This document shows, in pieces, positions 41,007-51,339 of a DNA stretch of 64,000 bases; positions within the stretch are counted from its first letter, which is position 1, and each line of letters opens with the position of its first letter. The stretch covers positions 558,001 through 622,000 of the forward strand of contig JAFIDK010000001.1 of NCBI GenBank assembly GCA_017051695.1, read 5' to 3'. Source of the DNA: Algoriphagus aestuarii. GTDB lineage: Bacteria > Bacteroidota > Bacteroidia > Cytophagales > Cyclobacteriaceae. The position numbers and the translations under genes were made by a program. The notes below the pieces were generated by a model that searched no databases, was not told the origin of the DNA, and saw only the letters and a program-made list of their open reading frames with translations.

Positions 41007-41729
41007 ATGAGCAACATAGAAGATACGAATCAGGAAGACCGGATCAGACAAGCATTCAAAGAGAGGGATTGGAATGAAATAAAGAGCTCTGACTCATGGG
41101 TGATTTTTAAAGTGATGTCGGAATTTGTAGAGGGATTTGAAAAGCTCGCAAAAATCGGCCCTTGTGTTTCAATTTTTGGATCTGCACGGACAAGCAGAGA
41201 TCATTTCCATTATAAAATGGCGGAGGAAATCGCCGCGAAACTGGTGAGACATGGCTATGGAGTCATCACTGGAGGTGGTCCCGGTATTATGGAAGCGGGG
41301 AATAAAGGAGCCCATTTAGAAGGCGGCAAGTCCGTGGGTTTAAATATTGTATTGCCTTTCGAGCAGTTTAACAACATTTACATCGACAGAGACAAGCTAC
41401 TTACCTTTGATTATTTCTTTGTTCGCAAAGTCATGTTTGTAAAATACTCTCAGGGATTTGTGGTTCTTCCGGGAGGTTTTGGAACCATGGATGAGTTTTT
41501 TGAAGCATTGACATTGATCCAAACCAATAAAATTGGTCGATTCCCAATCGTATTGGTTGGTAAAAATTATTGGACGGGGCTATTGGACTGGATAAAGAAC
41601 ACCATATTGGAAAACAACTATATCAATGAGGAGGACCTGGAACTCTTCACAATTGTGGAAGATCCTACGGAAGCAGTGAAAGTAATTGACGACTTTTACA
41701 GCAAATACCTACTTAGTCCTAATTTCTGA
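41007..41729 (+). CDS. LOG family protein (TIGR00730 Rossmann fold)
   Basis: A 240-residue protein of the 'lysine decarboxylase-like' LOG family, which is not a decarboxylase; many members are cytokinin-riboside 5'-monophosphate phosphoribohydrolases or nucleotide 5'-monophosphate nucleosidases. Motifs are SIFGSARTSRDH near residue 53, GVITGGGPGIMEAGNKGAHLEGG near 85, and the active-site VLPGGFGTMDEFFEAL near 153 with the PGG-x-GT-x-x-E pattern. It overlaps the following transglycosylase gene by one base (TGATG). Confidence 0.92.
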   Translation: MSNIEDTNQEDRIRQAFKERDWNEIKSSDSWVIFKVMSEFVEGFEKLAKIGPCVSIFGSARTSRDHFHYKMAEEIAAKLVRHGYGVITGGGPGIMEAGNKGAHLEGGKSVGLNIVLPFEQFNNIYIDRDKLLTFDYFFVRKVMFVKYSQGFVVLPGGFGTMDEFFEALTLIQTNKIGRFPIVLVGKNYWTGLLDWIKNTILENNYINEEDLELFTIVEDPTEAVKVIDDFYSKYLLSPNF

Positions 41730-42667
41730 TGAGCAAAAAGCACCTTTTCTTAATCTATTCTCTTATTCTTATCGGTATAGCCATGGCTGGTTATGCGATT
41801 TTTAAAACTCCTGATTCACCATCTGTGATCAGCCCAATTGCCAGCGAAGGAGTATTGAAATCCATGCCTAGACCTTCCAGGGACTCAATTAAACTTTTTA
41901 GATTACCCGATGAACTGAGCTTTTCCGGTGAAAAGGTACCCTTGGAAATCCCAGATGTCCGAGAAAGATTAGAGCGGGAAATATATGTCAATGCCTATTG
42001 GCAGTCTAACATGATCCTTCTGATGAAAAGGTCTTCCAAATTTTTGCCGGAAATAGAATCCCTTCTAAAAGAAAATGAGGTACCTGATGACTTTAAATAC
42101 CTAGCAATGGCGGAGTCAGGTTTAATGAATGTTGCTTCTCCTGCCGGTGCAAGAGGATTTTGGCAGTTTATGCCCGCTACCGCAAAAGAGTATGATCTGG
42201 AAGTATCTCAGGATGTTGATGAGCGTTATCACTTAGAGAAAGCTACCGTAGCTGCCAGCAAATATCTAAAAAAAGCCCATCGGAAATTTGGGGAATGGAC
42301 CTCGGTAGCTGCCAGCTACAATTTGGGACAAACAGGTTTTGCCAAGCGCCAATCTGAGCAGCTTCAGGAAAACTATTACGACTTATACCTTAATGATGAA
42401 ACCAGTAGATATATGTTCAGAATCCTGGCTTTCAAAGTGATTTTTGAAAACCCCGATGAGTTTGGGTTTTATTTAGGGGAATCGGATTATTACACCAATC
42501 CGGAGTTAAGAACTGTAAAAGTTGATTCTGATATTAAGAATCTTGCTGATTGGGCCAAAAGAAATGGAAGTAACTACAAAGAATTGAAGTTATATAATCC
42601 TTGGCTGAGAGATAAAAACCTCAATGTAAAAAGAGGAAATTCCTACGAGATAGTTCTTCCTAAATAA
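41729..42667 (+). CDS. Membrane-bound lytic transglycosylase, MltD-like
   Basis: Cleaves peptidoglycan glycan strands with formation of 1,6-anhydro-MurNAc. The 312-residue protein has an N-terminal signal/anchor helix (residues 5-24), then the SLT domain: DFKYLAMAESGLMNVASPAGARGFWQFMPATAKEYDL near residue 127 with the catalytic Glu in AMAESG, and SVAASYNLG near 192. The C-terminus, from about residue 265, resembles a single LysM-like peptidoglycan-binding unit (LADWAKRNGSNYKELKLYNPWL). It is translationally coupled to the LOG-family gene. Confidence 0.93.
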   Translation: MSKKHLFLIYSLILIGIAMAGYAIFKTPDSPSVISPIASEGVLKSMPRPSRDSIKLFRLPDELSFSGEKVPLEIPDVRERLEREIYVNAYWQSNMILLMKRSSKFLPEIESLLKENEVPDDFKYLAMAESGLMNVASPAGARGFWQFMPATAKEYDLEVSQDVDERYHLEKATVAASKYLKKAHRKFGEWTSVAASYNLGQTGFAKRQSEQLQENYYDLYLNDETSRYMFRILAFKVIFENPDEFGFYLGESDYYTNPELRTVKVDSDIKNLADWAKRNGSNYKELKLYNPWLRDKNLNVKRGNSYEIVLPK

Positions 42668-42909
42668 GGTCTCATTTAAAAATCCTTTCATAGATTTTGA
42701 CAAAAAAATCAGGTAGCAGGAATACTGGATGGGATGCTAGGCTTGCATTGGCTGGGTTAGGCAGATGATCTCTCCCTTATTGTGACTAAAAAAAGGACGA
42801 ATCCCGTACTCTGGAAATCTTTGGGAAATAAATTGTCGCAAAACAAACCAAGTCACAGAGATAGAAGTTACAATTTAGATTTCGGCTACCGCTTACCCCC
42901 TAAATTTCT

Positions 42910-42917
42910 TACCTTTG
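42910..42917 (+). promoter_or_regulatory. Bacteroidota -7 promoter element for uvrA
   Basis: TACCTTTG matches TAnnTTTG exactly, 24 nt before the ATG at 42942. An earlier in-frame ATT-type start would fall inside the box, supporting the downstream ATG. Confidence 0.55.
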
Positions 42918-42941
42918 CCGATTGTATTTGCCCCGAAATAT

Positions 42942-45773
42942 ATGAGTCAAGCTACTTCTAGTCAGGAAGAATTTATTGAAATTTTTGGTGCCCGAGAGCA
43001 TAATCTAAAAAACCTGGATCTAAAGATTCCGCGAAATAAATTGGTCGTGGTCACTGGGCTTAGTGGAAGTGGTAAAAGCTCTTTGGCTTTTGACACGATT
43101 TATGCAGAAGGACAAAGGCGATATATGGAATCATTTTCTGCCTATGCCAGATCATTTTTAGGAGGAATGGAGCGCCCTGATGTCGACAAAATAAACGGGC
43201 TCTCTCCCGTCATCGCCATTGAACAAAAAACCACTTCCAAAAACCCCCGATCCACAGTGGGGACGGTGACGGAGATTTATGACTTTATGCGTCTCCTTTA
43301 TGCCAGAGCGGGTGAGGCATTTTCCTACTTAACAGGAGCCAAAATGATCCGTCAAACGGAGGATCAGATCATAGAACAGCTGTTTTCTAAATTTTCCAGC
43401 AAGAAATTATACATCCTTGCTCCTGTGGTCAAAGGACGAAAAGGCCACTACCGAGAGCTTTTTGAGCAAATCCGAAAGATGGGATTCTCAAAAGTCAGAG
43501 TGGACGGAGTGGTCATGGAGATGGTCCCTAAAATGCAAGTGGACAGATATAAAATCCATGATATCGAGATCGTAATCGATCGGATAATCGCCGATGAATC
43601 AGACAGGTTCCGAATTACCCAATCTTTAAAATCTGCGCTCCAACATGGAAAAGGGGTAATCATGATCCGAGATGAAGAGGGCGAAATCCACCATTTTTCA
43701 AAATATTTAATGGATCCGGAGACGGGACTATCTTACGACGAGCCCGCACCGAATAATTTCTCTTTCAACAGCCCATATGGTGCTTGTCCCACCTGTAATG
43801 GACTCGGAATCAAAGAAGAAATCACAAGGGAAAGCATTATTCCTGATCCCAATCTCAGCATCACCAGAGGAGGAATTGCCCCATTGGGTGAATATCGTGA
43901 CATCTGGATTTTTAAAAAGATCGAGGCGGTTCTGAAGCAATACAAATCCTCAATGAGTACTCCGATCAAAGACCTTCCGGAAGAAGTGGTCGAGATTTTA
44001 TTGAATGGAGATAAAATGGAAGTGGCGGTCGACTCCGTAAAATATCCGGGTACAAAGTGGAACACAACCTTTGAGGGTATCATTAATTTCCTGCAGAAAT
44101 ACCAAGAGGGAAGTTCTGATAAAATCCAAGAATGGGTTAGTGAATTTACCACTACCCAAGTTTGCCCCGACTGTGAAGGGTATAGACTGAAGAAAGAGTC
44201 CCTAAATTTCAAAATTGACGATAAGCACATCGGCCAACTTGCCGTGATGGACATTACCAGTTTAGGTGAGTGGTTTGAGAATCTGGAAGAAAGGCTCACT
44301 GACAAGCAAAATATCATTGCTGCTGAAGTACTGAAAGAAATCAGAAAGAGGATCGGTTTCTTATTGGACATTGGTTTGGATTATTTATCACTGAATAGAC
44401 CTTTGAGAACACTTTCGGGAGGGGAAGCACAGAGAATCCGCCTTGCAACTCAAATTGGCACCCAGCTGGTCGGAGTTTTATATATTCTGGATGAACCAAG
44501 TATTGGACTTCATCAGCGGGACAATGTAAAACTGATCAAAGCACTTCAAAACCTAAGGGATTTAGGAAACTCCGTCCTGGTGGTAGAACATGACAAAGAC
44601 ATGATGTTAGAGGCAGATTTTGTTTTGGACATGGGACCGGGTGCAGGAAGACATGGAGGCCATGTCGTAGCTTCCGGAACCCCGGATGACGTTTTGAAAT
44701 CCACAGGTACTACTGCACAATATCTTCTTGGGAAACTTGGTTTGCCCATCCCAAAATCCCGTCGAAAAGGCAAAGGAGTGGATTTAGTACTTAAAGGGGC
44801 ATCTGGAAACAACCTGAAAAATGTGGATCTCAAATTGCCTTTGGGGACCATGATCTGTATCACAGGAGTTTCTGGAAGTGGGAAAAGTACTTTGATCCAT
44901 GAAACATTATTTCCGCTTTTAAGTCAAGAATTCTATCGATCCAAAAAAGATCCTATGCCCTACAAAAGCATTGATGGTTTGAAAGAATTGGATAAAGTCA
45001 TAGAAGTAGACCAATCTCCTATCGGAAGAACACCAAGGTCCAATCCTGCTACTTATACCGGAGTCTTTTCGGATATCCGAACCTTATTTACTGAGCTTCC
45101 TGAGGCAAAAATCCGGGGCTATAAACCAGGTCGTTTTTCTTTCAATGTGAAAGGCGGAAGGTGTGAAGACTGTGAAGGAGCTGGAATGAAACTGATCGAG
45201 ATGGATTTCCTACCAGATGTGCATATCCCTTGCGAAACCTGTAAAGGGAAACGATACAATAGAGAAACTCTTGAGGTTCGATTTAAAGGAAAATCCATTT
45301 CTGATGTCCTGGACATGACTGTGGAGCAGGCTGTGGAGTTTTTTGAAAATCAGCCGAAAATCCTCAGAAAAATAAGCACCCTGAACGATGTAGGTTTAGG
45401 TTACATCACGCTTGGCCAACATGCCACCACTTTGTCTGGAGGAGAAGCTCAGCGTGTCAAACTAGCGACAGAACTATCTAAAAAAGATACCGGCAAAACT
45501 TTTTATATTTTGGATGAGCCTACCACAGGTTTGCATTTTCAGGATATAGATTTGCTGATGTTGGTTTTAAATAGATTAGTGGACAAAGGAAATACTGTCT
45601 TGATCATCGAGCATAATATGGATGTGATCAAAATGGCAGATTATGTAGTGGATTTAGGGCCAGAAGGAGGAAATAAAGGAGGGACTATTGTGGATCAGGG
45701 TACGCCCGAACATGTAGCGAAAAATACTAAAAGTCACACTGCAAAATTCCTCAGGCAAGAACTAAACCACTGA
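42942..45773 (+). CDS. uvrA: Excinuclease ABC subunit A
   Basis: DNA damage-recognition ATPase of nucleotide excision repair; works with UvrB and UvrC. The 943-residue protein from [11 protein letters not shown] has two ABC ATPase modules: Walker [18 protein letters not shown] near 33 and [17 protein letters not shown] near 643; ABC signatures [15 protein letters not shown] near 490 and [15 protein letters not shown] near 832; Walker [13 protein letters not shown] and [13 protein letters not shown]. Zinc-finger cysteine sets appear as ACPTCNGLG with CPDCEGYR and as CEDCEGAGM with CETCKGKRY. Lacks nothing expected; housekeeping. Confidence 0.97.
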   Translation: MSQATSSQEEFIEIFGAREHNLKNLDLKIPRNKLVVVTGLSGSGKSSLAFDTIYAEGQRRYMESFSAYARSFLGGMERPDVDKINGLSPVIAIEQKTTSKNPRSTVGTVTEIYDFMRLLYARAGEAFSYLTGAKMIRQTEDQIIEQLFSKFSSKKLYILAPVVKGRKGHYRELFEQIRKMGFSKVRVDGVVMEMVPKMQVDRYKIHDIEIVIDRIIADESDRFRITQSLKSALQHGKGVIMIRDEEGEIHHFSKYLMDPETGLSYDEPAPNNFSFNSPYGACPTCNGLGIKEEITRESIIPDPNLSITRGGIAPLGEYRDIWIFKKIEAVLKQYKSSMSTPIKDLPEEVVEILLNGDKMEVAVDSVKYPGTKWNTTFEGIINFLQKYQEGSSDKIQEWVSEFTTTQVCPDCEGYRLKKESLNFKIDDKHIGQLAVMDITSLGEWFENLEERLTDKQNIIAAEVLKEIRKRIGFLLDIGLDYLSLNRPLRTLSGGEAQRIRLATQIGTQLVGVLYILDEPSIGLHQRDNVKLIKALQNLRDLGNSVLVVEHDKDMMLEADFVLDMGPGAGRHGGHVVASGTPDDVLKSTGTTAQYLLGKLGLPIPKSRRKGKGVDLVLKGASGNNLKNVDLKLPLGTMICITGVSGSGKSTLIHETLFPLLSQEFYRSKKDPMPYKSIDGLKELDKVIEVDQSPIGRTPRSNPATYTGVFSDIRTLFTELPEAKIRGYKPGRFSFNVKGGRCEDCEGAGMKLIEMDFLPDVHIPCETCKGKRYNRETLEVRFKGKSISDVLDMTVEQAVEFFENQPKILRKISTLNDVGLGYITLGQHATTLSGGEAQRVKLATELSKKDTGKTFYILDEPTTGLHFQDIDLLMLVLNRLVDKGNTVLIIEHNMDVIKMADYVVDLGPEGGNKGGTIVDQGTPEHVAKNTKSHTAKFLRQELNH

Positions 45774-45838
45774 TCTGGGTAAAAATCAAGCCTTTACTCC
45801 ATTTATCACATTAAAAGAGATCAAAAAACAGGGTTGCC

Positions 45839-45846
45839 TATCTTTG
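45839..45846 (+). promoter_or_regulatory. Bacteroidota -7 promoter element for the LytS-type kinase operon
   Basis: TATCTTTG matches TAnnTTTG and ends only 7 nt before the ATG at 45854, implying a leaderless or nearly leaderless mRNA. Confidence 0.5.
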
Positions 45847-45853
45847 GCAGGGT

Positions 45854-46906
45854 ATGAATAGATTCAGCTTATATTGGATTTTACAGATTTTGGGATGGGG
45901 ATTTTTTGCCTTCGTCAATATTTTCTTCGCCAACTTATCCAAAGGTATTTCTTCGGTTCAGATATGGGCTTTTATTGTTTTGGCAGCGTTTTATTTAGTC
46001 TCTACCCATTTCCTGCGATACATCGTCAAGTCTTACGAATGGTTTAAACAGGAAATCTCCAAGCTGTTGCTTCAGGCTTTGTTGGCATTATTGGCTCTGA
46101 GCTTAATCAACACCGTCGCCCAGGTGTTTATCAACATCGCATTTGGGACCTTAAACCCTGCGGAGGACTTTAAGATATTGGTAATCTCAGCCAATTTATT
46201 CCTGAGCTTTCTCTTTTATGCGATTTGGTTTTTATCCTACTTCCTTTTTCACTTTTTGGATAATTACAATACCTCCCTTAAATACGAGGCAAAAATCAAT
46301 GAAATCCGTTTAAATCACCTCAAAAGCCAACTGAATCCACATTTTATTTTCAATGCCTTAAATAGTGTGAGAGCTTTGGTCGATGAGGACCCAGTAAAAG
46401 CAAAATCAGCGATCACTAGAATTTCCAATATTCTGAGGTTTTCATTGATGATGGATAAAAAGCAGGTGATTGAATTTGCGGATGAACTGAGCACTGTCAA
46501 GGATTATCTTGCTTTGGAAACCATAAGATTTGAAGAAAGGCTTGAAGTCAGTTACCTCATCGAGGACGAGGCTTACAGTTATAAAATCCCCCCTATGATG
46601 CTGCAAACTATTGTGGAAAATGCCATTAAACATGGAATTTCGAACTTAGTCAAAGGTGGAGTGATAGAGATCAAATGTCGTGAAGGTATCGATGACGACC
46701 TCTATATCCAGGTCAAAAACAGTGGAAGACTGCTCACCCCACCTTCATTGAAAGCAAAAGGCGAAGGCGGACATGGACTCAGCAACACCATGCAAAGATT
46801 AAAGCTGATTTATGGTGAAAAAGGTACATTGCGTATCTTTAACTCAGGAACCCAGTTCGTAATCACAGAAATTAAAATCCCGAAACAAAGGGTTAACTTA
46901 GAATAA
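45854..46906 (+). CDS. LytS/YehU-type sensor histidine kinase
   Basis: A 350-residue membrane kinase of the His_kinase (PF06580) type. Four transmembrane helices occupy about residues 8-140; a short coiled coil leads into HLKSQLNPHFIFNALNSVRALVDEDP with the phospho-accepting histidine in the NPHFIFN motif near 160, and the ATPase domain shows IPPMMLQTIVENAIKHGI near 240 and GGHGLSNTMQRLKLIYG near 313. The LytTR response regulator gene follows after 17 bp; together they are a two-component system. The signal is not known. Confidence 0.93.
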   Translation: MNRFSLYWILQILGWGFFAFVNIFFANLSKGISSVQIWAFIVLAAFYLVSTHFLRYIVKSYEWFKQEISKLLLQALLALLALSLINTVAQVFINIAFGTLNPAEDFKILVISANLFLSFLFYAIWFLSYFLFHFLDNYNTSLKYEAKINEIRLNHLKSQLNPHFIFNALNSVRALVDEDPVKAKSAITRISNILRFSLMMDKKQVIEFADELSTVKDYLALETIRFEERLEVSYLIEDEAYSYKIPPMMLQTIVENAIKHGISNLVKGGVIEIKCREGIDDDLYIQVKNSGRLLTPPSLKAKGEGGHGLSNTMQRLKLIYGEKGTLRIFNSGTQFVITEIKIPKQRVNLE

Positions 46907-46923
46907 CAAATACTAATAATATA

Positions 46924-47658
46924 ATGCGAGCAATTGTAATAGATGATGAAAGACTAGCTCGAAAAGAGCTGATCACCCTTTTAAATCAATTGGAAAGTGT
47001 AGAGGTAGTCGGTGAAGCTGTAAACGTCGACGATGCCAAAGAGAAAATAGAGCAACTCAACCCAGATGTGATTTTTCTAGACATCCAAATGCCTGAAAAA
47101 ACAGGTTTTGAGTTACTGGAAGAACTGGATCAGGTTCCTCATGTGATTTTCACCACTGCATACGATGAATATGCTTTGAAAGCCTTCCAAGTAAATGCTC
47201 TTGACTATTTATTGAAACCAATAGAACCAAAAAGGTTAGAAGAAGCCATCAACAAGCTTTCTACCAAAATAGATGGAGGGAGTAAAAAAGAGGAGCAAAA
47301 CTACGCTCAGAACCAGAAAAAACTGACTTTGGAAGACCAGGTCTTTGTAAAAGACGGTGACCGTTGTTGGTTTGTGAGGTTATCAAACGTCCGATTATTT
47401 GAGTCTGATGGCAACTACATCAAAGTGTATTTCGATAACTTTAAGCCGATGATTCACAAGTCTTTAAATGCACTCGACGAGCGATTAGACGAAAAATCAT
47501 TCTTTAGAGCAAGCAGAAAACACATCATCAATTTAGGATGGGTAGAAGGGATCGAGCCTTGGTTTAACGGTGGACTCGTAGTCACTCTCAAAGGCGGGGA
47601 TCGAATCGAAGTAAGTAGGAGACAAGCTGCACGCTTTAAAGAAATGATGAGTCTTTAA
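46924..47658 (+). CDS. LytTR family response regulator
   Basis: A 244-residue regulator. The receiver domain (residues 1-115) keeps the acidic pocket Asp7/Asp8, phosphoacceptor Asp53 in FLDIQMP, the conserved TTAYDEYALKAF and Lys in LLKPIEP. The C-terminal LytTR DNA-binding domain (about 140-240) has the YIKVYFDN and FFRASRKHIINL elements. It is paired with the upstream LytS-type kinase in one operon. Confidence 0.93.
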   Translation: MRAIVIDDERLARKELITLLNQLESVEVVGEAVNVDDAKEKIEQLNPDVIFLDIQMPEKTGFELLEELDQVPHVIFTTAYDEYALKAFQVNALDYLLKPIEPKRLEEAINKLSTKIDGGSKKEEQNYAQNQKKLTLEDQVFVKDGDRCWFVRLSNVRLFESDGNYIKVYFDNFKPMIHKSLNALDERLDEKSFFRASRKHIINLGWVEGIEPWFNGGLVVTLKGGDRIEVSRRQAARFKEMMSL

Positions 47659-47792
47659 TTAGCCTTTAATTATTTCATACGCAAAAAAAGGCATTTGATT
47701 TTCGAAGATAAATTCTGTTATTAGGGTATATTTATAAAAAATTAGGTTAAAAATCTTTTAACACCTCAATCTAGAATACCTATAGGCAGCTT

Positions 47793-48548
47793 ATGAAAGA
47801 AGAGCGCATTTTAATAGTAGAAGACGAAATCAGTATTGCTGAGAATATTCAAGAAATACTCGAACTGCTAGGTTACGTCAACATTGATATTGCTAATTCG
47901 GCGAATCAATGCATTAAAGTCATCAAAAAATACCGACCAGACTTGATATTTATGGATATCAAGCTGAAAGGTGACAAAGACGGTATAGAATTAGGAGAAA
48001 TCGTCAAGCAAATGGTGGACGCACCTTTGGTTTACGTCACTTCTTATAGTGACCCGACGATCATCGAAAGAGCCAAAAGAATCAATCCTGCAGGCTTTAT
48101 AGTGAAACCGTTTAACACCAATGACATTCACGCCATTGTGGAGATAGTTCTTTACAATAAAAGAACGAGTACGACTAATGAGACTGCCGTGGCAAAAACT
48201 GGTGTTGACAGTCCGTTTTTGGTGACCGATGCCGTATTTATCAAAGCTGATAATGCTTTCGAAAGAGTGTCTTACAATGACATTTATTATGTGGAAGCCA
48301 ATGGCAATATGGTAACCATCTTTACCAAAAGCAGGGATTTCAGCATACGTAAATCCATGAAAGAAATCGAAGACATTCTGCCATCCCAGTATTTCTTACG
48401 GGTGCAAAAATCCTTTATTGTCCACCTGGGACAAATCGAGTACTTCAACACCAAAGAAATCACCCTCAAGCAAGGTGCTGTTGTGCAAGTAGGAAGACAA
48501 TATTACAATAGCTTCCTTTCTAAATTGAATACCATCACTGAAAGTTGA
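47793..48548 (+). CDS. Second LytTR-type response regulator
   Basis: A 251-residue regulator with an N-terminal receiver (ILIVEDEISIAENIQEIL; phosphoacceptor Asp55 in FMDIKLKGDKDG; conserved VTSYSD and FIVKPFNTND) joined by a short linker to a LytTR domain (residues about 145-245; DIYYVEANGNMVTIFT, YFLRVQKSFIVHL). It lies 134 bp after the first LytTR gene and has its own terminator, but no adjacent kinase. It may serve the same kinase or a distant one. Confidence 0.92.
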   Translation: MKEERILIVEDEISIAENIQEILELLGYVNIDIANSANQCIKVIKKYRPDLIFMDIKLKGDKDGIELGEIVKQMVDAPLVYVTSYSDPTIIERAKRINPAGFIVKPFNTNDIHAIVEIVLYNKRTSTTNETAVAKTGVDSPFLVTDAVFIKADNAFERVSYNDIYYVEANGNMVTIFTKSRDFSIRKSMKEIEDILPSQYFLRVQKSFIVHLGQIEYFNTKEITLKQGAVVQVGRQYYNSFLSKLNTITES

Positions 48549-48556
48549 TAAAATAA

Positions 48557-48583
48557 AAAAGGTGAGCAAAACTCACCTTTTTT
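48557..48583 (+). terminator. Intrinsic terminator
   Basis: Stem AAAGGTGAG/CTCACCTTT with a five-base loop and following T-run ends the second LytTR gene. Confidence 0.87.
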
Positions 48584-48628
48584 GATAACCAAACAATCAA
48601 CCAAATTAACCCTTACGAGTAATTATCT

Positions 48629-48874
48629 TTAAGATTTTACAGGCCTGAATTCCAGTTCTTCTACTTGGTTTTCAGGCTTTAATGTTTCTGAAGAGATGTG
48701 GTAAACATCACTCCTTTGTCCGATAGTATTTGTTGGTTTAGTATTTTCAAATCGGGCAGTATGTTCTTGTGTGTAGGAACTTGCTTCTAGTTTTGCTTTC
48801 CAAACAATGGTGAAAGCCATTAGTAAGCCAAGTACAGCACAAATGTTTTTTTGGGATAAATATGTAGCTATCAT
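48629..48874 (-). CDS. Short membrane-anchored hypothetical protein
   Basis: An 81-residue ORF with one N-terminal hydrophobic segment (about residues 11-25, ICAVLGLLMAFTIVW) and a polar, proline-containing tail without cysteines. No family is recognised. An ATG start and a non-overlapping position between a terminator and an AT-rich gap favour a real gene, but no promoter box or ribosome-binding site was found, so it could be spurious. Confidence 0.5.
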   Translation of the reverse strand: MIATYLSQKNICAVLGLLMAFTIVWKAKLEASSYTQEHTARFENTKPTNTIGQRSDVYHISSETLKPENQVEELEFRPVKS

Positions 48875-49274
48875 GGCAGTAAATAAGTTGGTTTAAATTC
48901 GTATGATAGTCTTATTGCCAAAACTGACCCAAATTGGAAAAAGTGCTTAAAATAGCTCCATTCAATGTTTTAACTATTAACCAGTGTACGATCACGAACA
49001 CTCATTTTTCAACTGCGGACAAAATACCGAACAAAATTTGGTTACAGTTAACTGTGAGATTTAACTCTGTATTAGCAGGGGTTAAGAATTAAAGGAGTTG
49101 GTAAACTTCAGGGTCAATCTTCAAAAGGGTTTAAATGACAACTTTACTGATAAATTCGATAGAGTAAAGAAATCTAAATATTCCAGATTAACTTCATTTC
49201 TAAGGTTGCAATTATGAACAATTTTGGTTCCTCCGTTTGCAATAGGCAATGTATTACCTCAAAAAATACCCAAA
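48875..49274. other. AT-rich gap without a supported gene
   Basis: About 400 bp between the small hypothetical gene and the promoter of the secreted protein gene. It holds a 12-bp palindrome ACAGTTAACTGT at 49044-49055 and no other structure that I can support. An in-frame ATG at 49214 would add 34 residues to the next gene but lies upstream of its promoter box. Confidence 0.5.
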
Positions 49275-49282
49275 TACCTTTG
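49275..49282 (+). promoter_or_regulatory. Bacteroidota -7 promoter element for the secreted protein at 49316
   Basis: TACCTTTG matches TAnnTTTG and lies 33 nt upstream of the ATG that begins a clean signal peptide. Confidence 0.55.
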
Positions 49283-49315
49283 CCGAATCAAAAAAACTAT
49301 GGCATCAATAATTTT

Positions 49316-49873
49316 ATGAAAAATCTTTTCATTGCGATTTGCATATTCGTTTTACTTTGGCCAATTGATCTTTTTTCTCAAGATCAAAAGGAAAAACGAT
49401 TTCAGGTAAACTTAAGCTATCTACAAGTAAAAAGTAGATTAAGGGGCTTTACTGATGCCGGAGTGGGAATTGGAGCTGAGTATCGATTTCCTATAGTTAA
49501 AAAAATCGGGCTTGATGGCTTAGGTGGACTTGGATATGAAAAATTGCTTGATTGTTCAATATGTTATTCAGAATGGTTTCAAAATGGATATTGGATGGGG
49601 ATCGGACTTTCCAAAACGATCCAAATTAAGTCTAAAGACACTTTTTTGGCTCAACTCAGATATAGACGGGTAGGGTTTGAAAGAAATGAAGCTACTTTAA
49701 TAGACGGGAATGGGGAGGTAATTCAGTATAATATTACAGATCATGGTCAAGAAGTATTTGGAATAAGACTGGGATATATCATACCTATGAAGGCTCCTTT
49801 AGTTTTGTCTTACACCTATGAAAAGGCCAGCTATCATTGGATCAATTCGCTGGCCATTGGTGTCCAACTTTGA
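49316..49873 (+). CDS. Secreted or outer-membrane beta-rich protein, function unknown
   Basis: 185 residues from the ATG giving MKNLFIAICIFVLLWPIDLFSQ, a signal peptide. The ORF extends 34 residues upstream, but that part is signal-less and the promoter box lies inside it. The mature part is rich in alternating hydrophobic and polar residues (RFQVNLSYLQVKSRLRG, VGIGAEYRFPI, GIRLGYIIPMKAPLVLSYTYEKASYHW), typical of a small outer-membrane beta-barrel or porin-like fold of eight strands, ending in hydrophobic IGVQL. No named family. Confidence 0.78.
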   Translation: MKNLFIAICIFVLLWPIDLFSQDQKEKRFQVNLSYLQVKSRLRGFTDAGVGIGAEYRFPIVKKIGLDGLGGLGYEKLLDCSICYSEWFQNGYWMGIGLSKTIQIKSKDTFLAQLRYRRVGFERNEATLIDGNGEVIQYNITDHGQEVFGIRLGYIIPMKAPLVLSYTYEKASYHWINSLAIGVQL

Positions 49874-49935
49874 AATGAAAAAACACTAGGCTAGTTTAAA
49901 AAATCAATTCAAGGATTACCTTTCCTTTAAATTCT

Positions 49936-49971
49936 ATGGTAGGCTAGAAAAACTAGCCTACCATTCTTTTT
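49936..49971. terminator. Intrinsic terminator, strong
   Basis: A 12-bp perfect stem ATGGTAGGCTAG/CTAGCCTACCAT with an AAAAA loop is followed by TC and six T. It serves the secreted protein gene and possibly the converging phoH gene. Confidence 0.87.
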
Positions 49972-49992
49972 TCCTCAACCTTTTATTAAATA

Positions 49993-51339
49993 CTACAGCA
50001 ACTCATTGGCCAAATTCGCCAATTCAGATCTTTCTCCTTTTTCCAGCTTGATATGGGCATAAAGAGGATGGTCTTTTACCCGATCTATCAAATAAGACAA
50101 TCCATTGGATTGAGAATCCAAATAAGGCGTATCGATCTGGAACACATCTCCCGTAAATACGATTTTGGTGTTTTCACCTGCTCTGGAGATAATGGTTTTG
50201 ATCTCATGCGGGGTCAGGTTTTGTGCCTCATCTACGATAAAGAAAATATTGGACAAGGATCTCCCTCTGATATAAGCCAAAGGCTGGATCACCAATTTCT
50301 CCTGGTTTACCAGTTCAGTGATTTTCTGAAATTCCTTATCAGTCTCTTTGTATTGGTTTTGGATAAATTTCAAATTATCCCAAAGCGGCTCCATATAAGG
50401 ATTCAATTTAGATTTGATATCACCAGGCAGATATCCTATATCCTTATTACTCAATGGCACAATCGGACGCGCCAAGAAAATCTGTTTATAATCCCTTCTT
50501 TGCTCTAATGCTCCCGCCAATGCCAATAGTGTTTTACCTGTTCCCGCCACTCCTTGGATCGAGACCAAACGAATTCTGGGATTGGTTATGGCATCTAAAG
50601 CGAAGGTCTGTTCCGCATTTTTCGGCTTGATATTATAAGCCAGCTTTTTATCCACCCGCTCCAGGATATTCTCTTCTGGATTAAAATAGGCAAGCACGGA
50701 ATTCTTGTCACTTTTTAGAATATAATAGGCATTTGCCTTTCGCTTTCTTGTACCTAAGACAGCTTTTGCTTCGATATAGCCCAGTTCATAGAGCTTATTG
50801 ATAGCTTCTGGATCTACATCCTCCAAGACATATTTACCGGTATTCTCCAGTTCAGTAATATTCTTGATTTTCCCGGTTTCATAGTCCTCAGCCAGCAATT
50901 CCAGCGATTTTGCTTTGAGACGCAGGTTGATATCCTTACTTACCAGGATCACCTTTCTTGCAGGCTCATGCTGTTTTAGATAAAGTGCCGCATTCAGGAT
51001 TTTGTGATCGTTTTTTTCCTCTCCAAAAATCTCGTTGGCATTGATCTGGTTTTCAGGATTCATCAGAACACGAAAGTTCCCCTTCGTTTTCCCGTTGAGC
51101 GGAGTCCAGTTGTGAATCATATGGTCTTTGGATAGTTTATCCAGCAGCCGTATAAATTCTCTCGCCTCAAAGTTTTTGGTATCATTGCCCTTTTTGAACT
51201 GATCCAGTTCCTCCAACACCGTGATCGGAATGACCACATCGTGTTCGGCAAAATTCATGATGGAGTTATGTGCATAAAGGATCACTGAGGTATCCAACAC
51301 AAAGATTTTCCGATCTTTATCGGCTTTTGCTCTTGGCAT
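49993..51339 (-). CDS. PIN domain-PhoH fusion ATPase (PhoH2-like)
   Basis: A 448-residue fusion. Residues 1-140 form a PIN ribonuclease domain (KIFVLDTSVILYAHNS with the first catalytic Asp; VLEELDQFKKG; ILVSKDINLRLKA with further acidic residues). Residues from about 235 form the PhoH P-loop ATPase: IQGVAGTGKTLLALAGAL (Walker A), FIVDEAQNLTPHEIKTIISRAG (Walker B) and KIVFTGDVFQID. PhoH2 proteins unwind and cleave RNA. It is a single gene. Confidence 0.95.
   Translation of the reverse strand: MPRAKADKDRKIFVLDTSVILYAHNSIMNFAEHDVVIPITVLEELDQFKKGNDTKNFEAREFIRLLDKLSKDHMIHNWTPLNGKTKGNFRVLMNPENQINANEIFGEEKNDHKILNAALYLKQHEPARKVILVSKDINLRLKAKSLELLAEDYETGKIKNITELENTGKYVLEDVDPEAINKLYELGYIEAKAVLGTRKRKANAYYILKSDKNSVLAYFNPEENILERVDKKLAYNIKPKNAEQTFALDAITNPRIRLVSIQGVAGTGKTLLALAGALEQRRDYKQIFLARPIVPLSNKDIGYLPGDIKSKLNPYMEPLWDNLKFIQNQYKETDKEFQKITELVNQEKLVIQPLAYIRGRSLSNIFFIVDEAQNLTPHEIKTIISRAGENTKIVFTGDVFQIDTPYLDSQSNGLSYLIDRVKDHPLYAHIKLEKGERSELANLANELL

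Noticed and set aside
43733-44371. Long antisense ORF inside uvrA
   Set aside because: It is a shadow of the uvrA reading frame: composition is serine/leucine-rich without motifs, while uvrA is fully conserved.
49044-49055. Palindrome ACAGTTAACTGT as an operator
   Set aside because: Short, AT-rich, about 230 bp from the next promoter box, and GTTAAC also occurs by chance inside coding regions here.
49214-49315. Upstream extension of the secreted protein at 49316
   Set aside because: It contains the TACCTTTG promoter box and would bury the signal peptide.
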